DNA from: Pseudoalteromonas sp. MMG010
GTDB lineage: Bacteria > Pseudomonadota > Gammaproteobacteria > Enterobacterales > Alteromonadaceae
DNA: 64,000 nucleotides
Reading direction: 5' to 3'
NCBI RefSeq assembly: GCF_018100905.1
Contig: NZ_JAGJEG010000004.1
Span: 1 to 64,000, forward strand
The notes under the pieces were generated by a model. It was given only the letters and a program-made list of their open reading frames with translations, was not told where the DNA came from and did no database searches. Within the stretch, counting starts at the first letter, position 1. Every line of letters starts with the position of its first letter. This document shows, one piece after another, positions 46,586-56,644 of the stretch. The position numbers were made by a program, and so were the translations under genes.

Positions 46586-47221
46586 TTATAAATTAGTTTT
46601 CCACTTTAAGCGCATTGATTCCTTATTAAGCGCTAACCACTGCAGACAAATAACTGTTGCTGCATTATCTATTTCCGCATTGTTTAACCGTGCGATAGCA
46701 TCATCGGCTGTTAACACATGCGTTTTAATATCTTCACCTTCACTTTGTAAGCCATATACCCCACTTTCTACATCGCTTAAATCGGTACATGCTAAATATA
46801 AGTGCAAACGCTCAGTTGTTCCACCTGGGCTTGAAAGATAAGACAACATAAACTCCAAGTCGGTTAAATGTAACCCCGCCTCTTCATGCGCTTCTTTTTT
46901 AACTACGCCCTCGTAGTCTTCACTGCCATCAGTCATACCTGCGATGCATTCTAATAACCAAGGTGAACCTTTACTTTTAATTGCCCCAATACGGATTTGT
47001 TCTATTAACAGTACACGGTCGGTAATTGGATCATAAGGCAATACTGCAATGGCATCCCCTCGCTCAAGTATTTCTCGACGAATAACTGACGATGTACCGC
47101 CATTAAATAAAGCATGCTCAAATTCATATAAATTGATTTCAAAAAAACCTTTATATAATTTTTTTACCGGATGTAACTTCACATCACGGTGGGTAAATTG
47201 TACTAATTTTTCATCACTCAT
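46586..47221 (-). CDS. nudF: ADP-ribose pyrophosphatase (Nudix)
   Basis: Hydrolyses ADP-ribose to AMP and ribose-5-phosphate. The Nudix box (about 94-116) ends in KEAHEEAGL, with Lys in place of the usual Arg before the first catalytic glutamate. The family proline-containing SYLSSPGGTTERLHLY lies about 15 residues downstream. The 211 residues match E. coli NudF. The ATG has AGGA upstream. It is the first gene of the nudF-yqiB-cpdA-yqiA operon and is divergent from tolC, as in E. coli. Confidence 0.95.
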   Translation of the reverse strand: MSDEKLVQFTHRDVKLHPVKKLYKGFFEINLYEFEHALFNGGTSSVIRREILERGDAIAVLPYDPITDRVLLIEQIRIGAIKSKGSPWLLECIAGMTDGSEDYEGVVKKEAHEEAGLHLTDLEFMLSYLSSPGGTTERLHLYLACTDLSDVESGVYGLQSEGEDIKTHVLTADDAIARLNNAEIDNAATVICLQWLALNKESMRLKWKTNL

Positions 47222-47368
47222 TTCATCATTCCTGTTTATTTAACCAGCCATAGCCGTTAATATATTCTGTTACATTTGAACATACAGTTTTACTATTTAT
47301 TTTTTTTGTTATTAAGTAAAACAGGTTACCATGCTTTTAGTAAAAAAATTGTCTAAGGACTGAACCCC

Positions 47369-48721
47369 ATGAAAAAAAACATCATTGCAGCATTGGTTAG
47401 CTTATCATGCGCATTCGGCGCAACCACAGCTCAAGCTGAAGATTTACTGCAAGTTTTTGAAATTGCAACTGCAAATGACCCCACCGTTTTAAAAGCTCAA
47501 GCACAAGCAAAAGCACAGTCTTATGAAAATGATCGTGCAATGAGCGTACTATTACCACAAGTCGCATTAACGATGGGGTATAGTAAAATTGATGATCTTA
47601 GTTTCGACGGATACGATAACTCAGGGTATACCCGCTCAGATACTGACTACACATCTTTCACTCGCGGTTTAAGCCTAAGCCAAACATTGTTTGATTTAGG
47701 TGCTTGGAACACATTAGATATTGCTGAAAAACAAGCTTTACAAGCGAATGCACAGTACGATGATGCAAAACAAGGTTTAATTGTGCGTGTTGCTGAAGGT
47801 TACTTTAATGTCCTTGGTGCTATTGATAATCTTGAATTTGTTAAAGCCGAAAAACGCGCCATCGAACGTCAACTAGAACAAACTAAAGAACGCTACGCGG
47901 TTGGTTTAACAGCAATTACCGATGTTCATGAAGCACAAGCACAGTTTGATAACTCTATTGCTCAACAAATCATTGCTAATAATACCGTTGAGACAGCTCG
48001 CGAACAACTGCGTGAAATCACGGGTAAGTACCACGAAAAGCTGGATACGTTAAACACCACAACATTTTCAACCGTTAAGCCAATTAAACGCTCAACTGAT
48101 TTTGTTAATATCGCACAAGAAAAAAATCTCAGCTTACAAGTCGCTAAAGTCAGTGTCGATATTGCCAAAGATCAAATAGAGCAAGCCAAGGCAGGTCACT
48201 TTCCAAAACTTACTTTAAGTGCAAGCTACGGTGATACGCTAACAAATGGCGACGTAAACGCCATCACCTTTGATGATATGCCGCGTGGAGATACCACAAC
48301 TGTCAGTCTTAACTTGAGCGTGCCGATTTACAGTGGTGGTGCAACCGTGGCTGCAACTAATCAAGCACGAGCATATTTTGTTGCAACAAGCCAAGATTTA
48401 GAATCGAATTACCGTGCGATTACTCGCTCTGTCATTACCTCGTACAATCAAGTTGTCTCAGACATTGCCACTTACAAAGCATTAGAACAAGCGGTTATTT
48501 CAGCTCAAAGTGCACTAAAAGCCACAGAAGCTGGATTTGAAGTTGGCACGCGCACCATTGTAGATGTATTAATTAGCACACAAAATTTATATAGCGCAAA
48601 ACGTAACTTAGCTGATGTACGCTACCGCTATGTGTTATCAACACTGCGTCTAAAACAAGCAACAGGGACACTAACACGCGACGATTTAACCTCTATTAAT
48701 AAAGGACTAATTAAAAGTTAA
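47369..48721 (+). CDS. tolC: Outer-membrane channel TolC
   Basis: The outer-membrane tunnel of tripartite efflux pumps and type I secretion. A signal peptide of about 23 residues (ending AQA) precedes two OEP repeats. Each contains a coiled-coil hairpin (DLLQVFEIATANDPTVLKAQ in the first, VAKVSVDIAKDQIEQAKAGH in the second). At 450 mature-plus-signal residues it is slightly shorter than E. coli TolC (493). It has its own promoter region divergent from nudF and a strong terminator. Confidence 0.95.
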   Translation: MKKNIIAALVSLSCAFGATTAQAEDLLQVFEIATANDPTVLKAQAQAKAQSYENDRAMSVLLPQVALTMGYSKIDDLSFDGYDNSGYTRSDTDYTSFTRGLSLSQTLFDLGAWNTLDIAEKQALQANAQYDDAKQGLIVRVAEGYFNVLGAIDNLEFVKAEKRAIERQLEQTKERYAVGLTAITDVHEAQAQFDNSIAQQIIANNTVETAREQLREITGKYHEKLDTLNTTTFSTVKPIKRSTDFVNIAQEKNLSLQVAKVSVDIAKDQIEQAKAGHFPKLTLSASYGDTLTNGDVNAITFDDMPRGDTTTVSLNLSVPIYSGGATVAATNQARAYFVATSQDLESNYRAITRSVITSYNQVVSDIATYKALEQAVISAQSALKATEAGFEVGTRTIVDVLISTQNLYSAKRNLADVRYRYVLSTLRLKQATGTLTRDDLTSINKGLIKS

Positions 48722-48742
48722 TGTGTTCATTGTATAAACGAT

Positions 48743-48778
48743 ATACAAAAGCCAGCTTATGCTGGCTTTTGTATTTTT
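48743..48778 (+). terminator. tolC terminator
   Basis: ATACAAAAGCCAGC-TTAT-GCTGGCTTTTGTAT, a 14-bp perfect stem, then TTTT, 22 bases after the stop. Confidence 0.92.
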
Positions 48779-48824
48779 AACGACTTAGCGTTAAACTAGC
48801 GTTTTATTTTTCTGAGATTTTTTT

Positions 48825-49751
48825 GTGGTTAACTCTTCTCCTTTTAAAGTATCTTTTTTAGGCCCTCGCTATTGGTTAACTTGGGTGGGTGTATTCTTTT
48901 TATATATAATTTCGTGGTTACCGCAAAGCGTGCAATTTGCGATAGGCCGAGTGCTTGGGCGCGTTGTGTATAAATATATGAAAAAACGTCGCCATATTGC
49001 GCAAGTAAATATTAAGCTGTGTTTTCCCACCTTATCCGCAGAAGAACAAGACACCCTAGTACGTAAAAATATGGAACATACCGCTATCGCTATGCTTGAA
49101 ACGGGTATGGCTTGGTGGTGGCCACAATGGCGAATTAAAAAAGTATTAGGCTCTATTTCTGGGCTTGAATATTTAGAGCAAGTGCAACAATCAGGTAAAG
49201 GGGTTTTATTATTAGTCCCTCATTTTTTGCACTTAGAAATGATGAGCCGAGTGTTAGGGTTACAATGCCAAGGGGTTGGTTTTTATCGCCCACACAACAA
49301 TGCTTTAATGGAATATTTTACCACCAATGGGCGGTTACGATCGAATGAATACCTTGTCGGTAAAAAAGATGTAAAAGGCCTTTTAAAAGCACTAAAAAAT
49401 AAAAAAGTGTGCTATTACCTACCCGATCAAGACTATGGCCGTAAACGCTGTGAATTTGTTCCTTTTTATGGTGTACCCGATGCAGCATCTACCACCGGTA
49501 CATTATTATTTGCCGCCAGTGAAAACTGTGAAACGGCTAGTTTATCTAGCTGGCGTGATGAAAATGGAAAATACCATTTGAAAATTTTCCCCACCCTTGA
49601 ACACTTCCCAAGCGGCGATGATAATGCGGATGTTAGACGTGTTAATCTAAGGATGGAAGAAGCTATTAACTTAGCGCCAACACAATACATGTGGTTACAT
49701 AGGCGCTTTAAAACACGCCCAAATAAAGAGGCTCCATCACTTTATAAATAA
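48825..49751 (+). CDS. Lipid A biosynthesis (KDO)2 lauroyl/myristoyl acyltransferase
   Basis: A late acyltransferase of lipid A synthesis (LpxL/LpxM family). 308 residues starting at GTG. A membrane anchor lies near 15-40, the catalytic HX4E motif is PHFLHLEMM near 133, and FYRPHNNALMEYF and LPDQDYGRKRCEFVPFYGV follow. The last is a strong family marker. Whether it adds the first or second secondary chain cannot be settled from sequence. It is separated from tolC by a terminator. Confidence 0.9.
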   Translation: MVNSSPFKVSFLGPRYWLTWVGVFFLYIISWLPQSVQFAIGRVLGRVVYKYMKKRRHIAQVNIKLCFPTLSAEEQDTLVRKNMEHTAIAMLETGMAWWWPQWRIKKVLGSISGLEYLEQVQQSGKGVLLLVPHFLHLEMMSRVLGLQCQGVGFYRPHNNALMEYFTTNGRLRSNEYLVGKKDVKGLLKALKNKKVCYYLPDQDYGRKRCEFVPFYGVPDAASTTGTLLFAASENCETASLSSWRDENGKYHLKIFPTLEHFPSGDDNADVRRVNLRMEEAINLAPTQYMWLHRRFKTRPNKEAPSLYK

Positions 49752-49810
49752 TAAGTAACATACTGTTTTTAAATATACACAGTAATAAACTAATCAAACA
49801 GGTCTATATT

Positions 49811-50407
49811 ATGTGGTTTTGGATACGAAACATACTGCTTACATTAACGTTGATAGGAGTGGCTTATTTTTTGATATTTAATGAGGATTTAGATCTCTCA
49901 TTATCAAAAGATTCGTTTAGTATTAAAGACAGCACAAATGCTGCGGCTAAAGGATTATCTCGCTTTTATACTTCAATTCGTAATCAGGTGAATGACAATA
50001 AAGAACGAGATAAATTTGTTTTACCTCTACCAACTCCGACCCTAAATATAGACCGAGTACTTGCTCAACGAAGTCAGGTTGTCGAACCACTACCAGCAAA
50101 TTGGACTGGCAGTGTGACTGCACGTCGATTTGAAATTAACTCTACATTAAAAGAGGTACTCTCTGGATACGCTCATGATGAAGGAATAGAGCTATATTGG
50201 TACTTAAAAAAAGACTATGTAGTAAAAGATCACTTTAGGGTCGATAGTAATTTCACCTCAGCGCTCTACCAAGTAGGCAGAGCGATAAACGATGACTTTG
50301 AGCATGAAGTGTATACCTTTTTTTGTTACAACCAACGTGCTGCTGTGATCACCGAACTCCCTTCAGAAAATTTACGCACACATTGTATAAACTTAAAAGC
50401 TAAATAG
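49811..50407 (+). CDS. Membrane-anchored protein with TcpQ-like C-terminal domain
   Basis: 198 residues. A single N-terminal membrane helix (about 5-22) is followed by a linker and a C-terminal domain (about 95-190). That domain resembles the C-terminal domain of the toxin-coregulated pilus protein TcpQ (FEINSTLKEVLSGYAHDEGI, YWYLKKDYVVKDHFRVDSNF). TcpQ-type domains occur in secretin pilotins and related envelope proteins. No pilus or secretin gene is adjacent, so its partner is unknown. It converges on glnE. Confidence 0.65.
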   Translation: MWFWIRNILLTLTLIGVAYFLIFNEDLDLSLSKDSFSIKDSTNAAAKGLSRFYTSIRNQVNDNKERDKFVLPLPTPTLNIDRVLAQRSQVVEPLPANWTGSVTARRFEINSTLKEVLSGYAHDEGIELYWYLKKDYVVKDHFRVDSNFTSALYQVGRAINDDFEHEVYTFFCYNQRAAVITELPSENLRTHCINLKAK

Positions 50408-50409
50408 CA

Positions 50410-50449
50410 CTAAAGCGTCGTTAAGTGTGTAATCTTAGCGGCGCTTTAA
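50410..50449 (+). terminator. Shared terminator before glnE
   Basis: TAAAGCG-T-CG-TTAAG / CTTAGCGGCGCTTTA stem with two G-U pairs, between two convergent genes. Confidence 0.65.
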
Positions 50450-50466
50450 CGCAATATTAAACAGCC

Positions 50467-53262
50467 TCAAGCTAAGGTAAATACGTCAGACCAAATAGCG
50501 GTTACATTCTCTATATCATGTTTCAACTCTGTGCGTTCAACACAGCGCCCTTGTTGATCTAAACTTAATACATGATAACGAGAACGGTAATCAATGTAAG
50601 CTTGCACCAATTGGTGTTTTTGCTGTTCAGTTATACAACCTAGCAAGGCTGCATTTGTTAAAATCCGTACATTATCAGAGTACTCACATAACTGCGGATA
50701 ATGCTGCGCATTCTTGAGTACTAAATATTGAGTAATAAATTCAATATCAGCCATCCCACCTTTATCTTGTTTTAAATCAAATTGATGCTCTGTTCCTTTC
50801 GCTAAATGTTGACGCATTTTTTCACGCATTTTTATTACATCTTGATTGAGTATTTCAACATCTCGTGATTGACATAAAATATGACTGCGAATTTGAGAAA
50901 AACGCTCAACTAAACCAGATTCACCATAAATAATACGCGCTCTAACTAAAGCCTGATGCTCCCAGGTCCACGCTTGTGTTTGCTGATAATGATTAAAGCT
51001 TTCTAAATTTATAGCCAATAAACCCGATGCCCCTTCAGGGCGAAGGCGAGTATCAAGTTCATATAAAATCCCCGAGGCCGTACGCGTATTAAATAAATGC
51101 ATTAACCGTTGAGCTAATTTCAAATAAAACTGTCGTGAATCAATCGATTTATCGCCATTTGTAAAACTTGAACCATCATGATTATGTACAAACACTAAAT
51201 CAAGATCAGAGTCATACCCCACTTCAAAACCACCCGTTTTACCATAAGCAATAACAGCAAAACCTTTGTTTTGCTCGCTGGTATTAGGTGGGTGACCAAA
51301 ACGCTTCGTGTTAGTTTGCCAAGCAATATTAACGGCTTGTTCAACAATGGCTTCTGCTAATGCCGTTAAGTGATCGCTTACTTTCATAACATCGATCACC
51401 CCCGTGGCATCGGCTGCGGCTATACGTAACTGATGAGTTTGTTTAAATTGGCGCAATGATTCCATTTGCAGCTCTAAGTCGTCATGCTCAATACGTAAAA
51501 AATATTGTCTTATTTCATCTTTATAAGCCGATAAGGGCGTCGGTTTATAAAGCACCGCGGGGTCAATTAACTCATCTAGTAATATTGGATAACGTGATAT
51601 ATGTTCGCCAATCCATTTACTATGGCAACACAATAAAACTAACTGCTTTAAGGTTCCTGGATTTTCATAAAGTAATTCTAAATAAGCGGTGCGGGAGATT
51701 ATTTTTGTAAATACTTGGCATACCATAGTAAAAACACGCGCATTGGCATTGTTTTCACTAAGCTGTTTAAGTAACACTGGCATTAATTTATCAAGAATAT
51801 CACGTCCACGGTGCCCCATTTTAGCTTTAGCTAGCTTACGCACAAAATCATCTAAAGGGGCTTGCCAACCTTGTTTATCATCAGCTAAAAAACTTACATC
51901 AAAATGATCCCAAGTACTGATAAATGTTTGTTCGCAACTATCTATCGATTCAGTTTCTTCACCGATAACTAATGCAAACTCTTCATTCACTTTTGTCATT
52001 ACCTGAGAAATTTTTTCCAGTGATGTCGCAAAATCATCATGCCCCAGTAAATATTGCAGTCGCTGTTGATTTAATACATCATCGGGTAAGGTTTGCGTTT
52101 GTTGATCGTCAAATATTTGCAAATATTGTTCAACTTTTCGTAGGTACAGATAATTAGCCGTTAATTCTTTTGCTTCACTTTCGTCAATAACCTGACTTTT
52201 TATCAATTCTTGCAGTGCTGTTAATATTGACTGTGTTTGTAAGTTTGCCTCTCGCCCACCGCGAACCATTTGTAATGCTTGTACAATAAATTCAACTTCG
52301 CGGATCCCTCCGGCCCCAAGCTTAATATTATTACGTAGTCCTTTTCGACGAACTTCTTGCGCAATCATACGTTTCATTTTACGCAAAGAGTCGATAACAG
52401 AAAAATCAATATACCGACGATATACAAAAGGTTTTAATAAAGTATAAAATTCTTCGCTATATATACTTGGTTTTCCTATTAACCTCGCCTTTAACATGGC
52501 GTAACGTTCCCAATCACGCCCTTGCTCTTGGTAGTAGTCTTCAAATGCATTAAAACTCATTACCAATGGTCCACTTTCACCAAATGGACGCAATCGCATA
52601 TCAACTCTAAATACTTGGCCATCACCGGTAATATGATCTAAAGCTAAAATGATTTTTTGTGCCACTTTAGTGTAGAAAACCTGTGCCTCAACAGCACGTC
52701 GACCACCTTGCGTTTCAACATTACGGGGGTAAGTAAAAATAAGGTCTATATCGGATGAATAATTTAATTCCTTCCCTCCCAATTTTCCCATTCCTACAAT
52801 CATTAAAGGCAGCGGATTAGCTTTTTCATCAAGAGGTTGCCCGCTGACTTTAGCTACTTGAGAATAAGCCCATTGATTAGCACTATCAATTAACATGTCG
52901 GCCAATTCACTAATATAAAAAACACTCTCATCAATTGGGTTATCGCAGCATAAGTCTAAATAAGCGACTTTAAGCCAATAACGCTCGCGGTATTGGCGTA
53001 ATATTTTTTGACACTGATTATCATCAATCTCATTGAGTGCTGTATTAATAAAAGGCGAAACAACCTGCCGTTGTTTTAGCTCGGCCTCATCAAGCAGCCA
53101 ATCTTTTAATTGTGGTTGCGATGATAAACAACGCCAAGCAAAATCACTTAATGCCAACAATTTAACAATATCACTTTGGTGTTCTTGCTCTGGATAAAGG
53201 TTTTCAAAGCGTAATTGCCCAAGCTTTGTAAATTCACTAGAGATTGGCATTGAGTTAGTCAT
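50467..53262 (-). CDS. glnE: Bifunctional glutamine synthetase adenylyltransferase/adenylyl-removing enzyme
   Basis: Adds and removes AMP on glutamine synthetase in response to PII and glutamine. Two nucleotidyltransferase domains are visible: GMGKLGGKELNYSSDIDLIF near 155 (adenylyl removal) and AYGKTGGFEVGYDSDLDLVF near 675 (adenylylation). The 931 residues match E. coli (946). The ATG has AAGGGAG upstream. It is divergent from the DUF350 gene across about 100 bp. In E. coli it pairs with hldE, which is absent here. Confidence 0.97.
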   Translation of the reverse strand: MTNSMPISSEFTKLGQLRFENLYPEQEHQSDIVKLLALSDFAWRCLSSQPQLKDWLLDEAELKQRQVVSPFINTALNEIDDNQCQKILRQYRERYWLKVAYLDLCCDNPIDESVFYISELADMLIDSANQWAYSQVAKVSGQPLDEKANPLPLMIVGMGKLGGKELNYSSDIDLIFTYPRNVETQGGRRAVEAQVFYTKVAQKIILALDHITGDGQVFRVDMRLRPFGESGPLVMSFNAFEDYYQEQGRDWERYAMLKARLIGKPSIYSEEFYTLLKPFVYRRYIDFSVIDSLRKMKRMIAQEVRRKGLRNNIKLGAGGIREVEFIVQALQMVRGGREANLQTQSILTALQELIKSQVIDESEAKELTANYLYLRKVEQYLQIFDDQQTQTLPDDVLNQQRLQYLLGHDDFATSLEKISQVMTKVNEEFALVIGEETESIDSCEQTFISTWDHFDVSFLADDKQGWQAPLDDFVRKLAKAKMGHRGRDILDKLMPVLLKQLSENNANARVFTMVCQVFTKIISRTAYLELLYENPGTLKQLVLLCCHSKWIGEHISRYPILLDELIDPAVLYKPTPLSAYKDEIRQYFLRIEHDDLELQMESLRQFKQTHQLRIAAADATGVIDVMKVSDHLTALAEAIVEQAVNIAWQTNTKRFGHPPNTSEQNKGFAVIAYGKTGGFEVGYDSDLDLVFVHNHDGSSFTNGDKSIDSRQFYLKLAQRLMHLFNTRTASGILYELDTRLRPEGASGLLAINLESFNHYQQTQAWTWEHQALVRARIIYGESGLVERFSQIRSHILCQSRDVEILNQDVIKMREKMRQHLAKGTEHQFDLKQDKGGMADIEFITQYLVLKNAQHYPQLCEYSDNVRILTNAALLGCITEQQKHQLVQAYIDYRSRYHVLSLDQQGRCVERTELKHDIENVTAIWSDVFTLA

Positions 53263-53361
53263 TAATACTCCCTTTTATATAATCTGTAACCGTACTAGAA
53301 TAGGTAAAGAAACCTAAAAATTTTAGGTACAAATGCTTTTAAAACGTTATATGGAATCAAC

Positions 53362-54255
53362 ATGTCATATCTATCTTTATCTAACACCAGTTTTGCTGCG
53401 ATTGCCATTAGTTTTATTGTTATTTGTATAACTATTATCAGCTTACGGTTATATTCTGAATACAGGGCAAAAAAAGCCCTTAAAGATGAATTAGCTCAAC
53501 GTGATAACTTTGCTATGGGAATTAGCTTTGCTAGCGAAATCATTGTGGTGATTGCGACAATGGCATTTTTATTTGATGAAATAAGTTTAAATACGGCACA
53601 ATCACACCCGGTGAAAGTGATTATTTTAATCGTGTTGTTGTTTAGTTTTATTAAAATAGGCCATTTAATCCATCGAAAATGGATATTGAGTCGATTCAAC
53701 GAAGAGGCTGCCATTTTAAAACAAAATGTCTGCGCCGCAATGGTTGACTCAGGAATGTTAATTGCAAATTGTATAATTACACTTGGGCTATACACTTGGA
53801 CTCATATACAAGGTTACAGTAATTTACTTATCGCCATTGTGAGCTTTTTTGTTCTACAAGGTATATTTTCAATCGATTCAAAAATAAGAGAACGCAAATT
53901 TGCGAGCGCTAACCAAGGTGCTTCATTGCAAAGTAACTTTAATCACGAGAACACCTCAATAGGCATTCGTTATGCAGGAAAATCTATAGGCTTATCGTTA
54001 GCGTTATATGCAGGGCTTTCTAGCGCTGTATTTCAAAATGGTAAAATGGTTGAAAACCTTTTTACGTTAGTAATGCATTGCGGTGTAATGTGGCTGCTAC
54101 TTTATTGCTTAGCGTTTATAATTAAAATGGTATCTTTACCTAAAATTAATACAGCCCTTGAGGTTGACCACCAAGACAATATTGGTATAGCGTGTATAGA
54201 GTTTGCCGTATTTTGTGCTGTTGGCTATTTACTTATCAGTATGTTTTCGATTTAA
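53362..54255 (+). CDS. DUF350 membrane protein
   Basis: 297 residues with about eight predicted membrane helices. A repeated motif with a charged residue next to Asn and a glycine-rich helix recurs four times: RDNFAMGISFASEI (about 46-59), QNVCAAMVDSGMLIANC (about 114-130), NTSIGIRYAGKSIG (about 195-208) and QDNIGIACIEFAVF (about 272-285). This fits two tandem copies of DUF350, a family linked to YjfL in E. coli. The function is unknown. It lies upstream of an unrecognised gene and rsmE. Confidence 0.75.
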   Translation: MSYLSLSNTSFAAIAISFIVICITIISLRLYSEYRAKKALKDELAQRDNFAMGISFASEIIVVIATMAFLFDEISLNTAQSHPVKVIILIVLLFSFIKIGHLIHRKWILSRFNEEAAILKQNVCAAMVDSGMLIANCIITLGLYTWTHIQGYSNLLIAIVSFFVLQGIFSIDSKIRERKFASANQGASLQSNFNHENTSIGIRYAGKSIGLSLALYAGLSSAVFQNGKMVENLFTLVMHCGVMWLLLYCLAFIIKMVSLPKINTALEVDHQDNIGIACIEFAVFCAVGYLLISMFSI

Positions 54256-54311
54256 AGTAGATTAACAGCTCACGATAGCTTATATATATAACAACACACA
54301 CAGTTAAGGTA

Positions 54312-54797
54312 ATGAGAACTATGCCGTTTGAAGTTAGTAATTATCTTTTACTCGATACAGACAGTAAATTCAGCCATGATTTTGCCACACACTATTTTGA
54401 TCAAAGTAAACGCCAAAACCCAAGCACATTAATTGTTGCCGGGGGGAATACACGCCAATTAGTAAAAATGATGTTCGATAACCTCATTAAAGACTATTCT
54501 TATTGCGATATAAGTAATGAAATAAGTGTCTCTGAACTGGCCAGCTACCTACATACACATCATCAAATTAAAGGGGTACTGCTCAATAAAGCCGATTATT
54601 TATCAGCCAGTAAAGAACAGCAATTTATTTTTAATTCTATCCACCAAATTCGCTTTTTAGTCTCGCAAAGTGAAAACGGATATTATTTTGAAAGCGTAGG
54701 CGAAAAAGGCCATGTTAATCATCTATCATGTCAAACTGAAATTGCCCAAACCTCAGCAGACTTAACCGAATTAGCAATACAATTAAATAAAATCTAA
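54312..54797 (+). CDS. Hypothetical protein upstream of rsmE
   Basis: 161 residues (158 from the next ATG at 54321, which has slightly better spacing from AAGG). It is soluble, with no signal or membrane segment. A hydrophobic strand and glycine-rich turn (TLIVAGGNTRQLVKMMF, about 38-54) could be a nucleotide-binding-like loop, but it is not a P-loop consensus. I do not recognise a family. It sits between a DUF350 gene and rsmE on the same strand and could be co-transcribed with either. Confidence 0.65.
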   Translation: MRTMPFEVSNYLLLDTDSKFSHDFATHYFDQSKRQNPSTLIVAGGNTRQLVKMMFDNLIKDYSYCDISNEISVSELASYLHTHHQIKGVLLNKADYLSASKEQQFIFNSIHQIRFLVSQSENGYYFESVGEKGHVNHLSCQTEIAQTSADLTELAIQLNKI

Positions 54798-54880
54798 AAT
54801 ATTAAAATAAACATTTGCACCTATTTCTATGCATGCTTACCATAGTCAAATATATCCAAATACAGTAATAAGTGAAGCGT

Positions 54881-55615
54881 ATGCGAGTCCCCCATATTTA
54901 TCAGGCATCTGATATTGCACTTAACACCCCAATCTCTTTAAATGATGATGCTGCGGGGCATATTAGCCGCGTATTGCGTATGAAAGTGGGTGAGAAAATT
55001 TCTTTATTTAATGGCCAAGGCGGTGAGTTTTTAAGTGAAATAAGCGAAATCACTAAAAAAAGTGTTGTTGTGTTGCCTATTGAATATATTGACCACAATG
55101 CAGAGTCTCCATTAAAAGTGCATTTGGGGCAATGTATATCTCGCGGCGATAAAATGGATTTTACGATCCAAAAGTCGGTTGAATTAGGAGTTAACGAAAT
55201 CACACCTATTTTTAGCCAGCGCTGCGGGGTAAAACTCAATGCCGATAGACTCGATAAAAAACACCAACAATGGCAAAAAATTGCAATTTCTGCTGCAGAA
55301 CAGTCTGGGCGCAATGCCGTTACAGTAATTCACCCTCCAATTGATTTACAAACATGGTTAGAACAAACCAGTACAGAAATAAAGCTAACCCTACACCCTC
55401 GTGCAGAGCACAGTATAAAAACGATTATAGTCCCTGATGCTGGGGTGCGTTTTTTAATTGGCCCTGAGGGCGGCTTTACCGACGAAGAAATGTTAAATAC
55501 AAAGCAACAAGAATTTGTCGATATTCGCTTAGGGCCTCGCGTTTTACGAACGGAAACAGCCGCTTTAACGGTCTTAAGTGCTTTACAACTTCAATTTGGT
55601 GATTTAGCGAATTGA
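54881..55615 (+). CDS. rsmE: 16S rRNA (uracil(1498)-N3)-methyltransferase
   Basis: Methylates U1498 of 16S rRNA. An N-terminal PUA-like domain (about 1-75) precedes a SPOUT methyltransferase. The knot motifs are FLIGPEGGFTDEEM and LGPRVLRTETAALTVLSALQ. From the ATG at 54881 it has 244 residues, E. coli-like length; the GTG at 54872 is an alternative. It is directly upstream of gshB, the usual order. Confidence 0.95.
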   Translation: MRVPHIYQASDIALNTPISLNDDAAGHISRVLRMKVGEKISLFNGQGGEFLSEISEITKKSVVVLPIEYIDHNAESPLKVHLGQCISRGDKMDFTIQKSVELGVNEITPIFSQRCGVKLNADRLDKKHQQWQKIAISAAEQSGRNAVTVIHPPIDLQTWLEQTSTEIKLTLHPRAEHSIKTIIVPDAGVRFLIGPEGGFTDEEMLNTKQQEFVDIRLGPRVLRTETAALTVLSALQLQFGDLAN

Positions 55616-55686
55616 AAACGATCGTAACAACCCTCATATAAACGTTATGAAGGTTCATGAACAATTTAAATAACAAGGCAAAGTGC

Positions 55687-56637
55687 ATGGCAATTAAATT
55701 AGGTATTATTTCAGATCCGATCAGCGGGTTTAATATTAAAAAAGACACTGGTTTTGCAATGATGATGCAGGCGCAAACGCGCGGCTATGAAGTTTATTAC
55801 ATGGAAATGGATGACTTATCACTGCGCCAAGGTAAAGCCTATGCGACAGCGGCAAAAGCACACGTGTTTGATAACCCGTCTAAATGGTACGAACTAGAAG
55901 CAAAAGAAACTATCGCGCTAAGTGATTTAGATGTCATTTTAATGCGCAAAGATCCTCCTTTTGATACCGAATATATTTACGCCACCTATATTTTAGAACG
56001 TGCAGAGCAAGAAGGTACTTTGATTGTTAATAAACCACAAAGCCTGCGAGATGCTAACGAAAAATTATTTACAGCTTGGTTTAGTGAACACACACCCGAT
56101 ACATTAGTGACGCGCAGCCAAAGTCAAATCCGTGAGTTTTTAGCACAACATAAAGATATTATTTTAAAACCGTTAGATGGCATGGGCGGCGCCTCTATTT
56201 TTAGAGTAAAAGAAGATGATGCAAATATTGGCGTTATTTGCGAAACACTTACAGAGCATGGTAGCCAGTTTGCCATGGTACAAAACTATATCCCTGCGAT
56301 TAAACAAGGTGACAAGCGTGTATTGGTAATTAATGGGGAAGTGATCCCGTACTGCCTTGCACGTATTCCACAAAATGGTGAAACGCGCGGTAATTTAGCC
56401 GCTGGTGGACGTGGTGAAGCAAGACCTTTAAGTGAATCAGATCTAAAAATAGCACACGCTGTTGCGCCAACGCTTAAAGAAAAAGGGCTTATTTTTGTTG
56501 GCCTAGATATCATTGGCGACAAATTAACTGAAATAAATGTCACCGCACCTACATGCGTAAAAGAAATAGAAGCCGCTTATGACATATCTATTACAGGTAT
56601 ATTGTTTGATGCTATCGAAGAAAAAATAGCTAAATAA
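55687..56637 (+). CDS. gshB: Glutathione synthetase
   Basis: Joins gamma-glutamylcysteine and glycine using ATP. From the ATG at 55687 (AAGG upstream) it has 316 residues, exactly the E. coli length; the frame upstream adds 10 unlikely residues. The ATP-grasp elements are IILKPLDGMGGASIFRV and RGNLAAGGRGEARPL, and LTEINVTAPTCVKEIE binds metal. It is followed by a strong terminator and then yqgE. Confidence 0.96.
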   Translation: MAIKLGIISDPISGFNIKKDTGFAMMMQAQTRGYEVYYMEMDDLSLRQGKAYATAAKAHVFDNPSKWYELEAKETIALSDLDVILMRKDPPFDTEYIYATYILERAEQEGTLIVNKPQSLRDANEKLFTAWFSEHTPDTLVTRSQSQIREFLAQHKDIILKPLDGMGGASIFRVKEDDANIGVICETLTEHGSQFAMVQNYIPAIKQGDKRVLVINGEVIPYCLARIPQNGETRGNLAAGGRGEARPLSESDLKIAHAVAPTLKEKGLIFVGLDIIGDKLTEINVTAPTCVKEIEAAYDISITGILFDAIEEKIAK

Positions 56638-56644
56638 TAAAATT

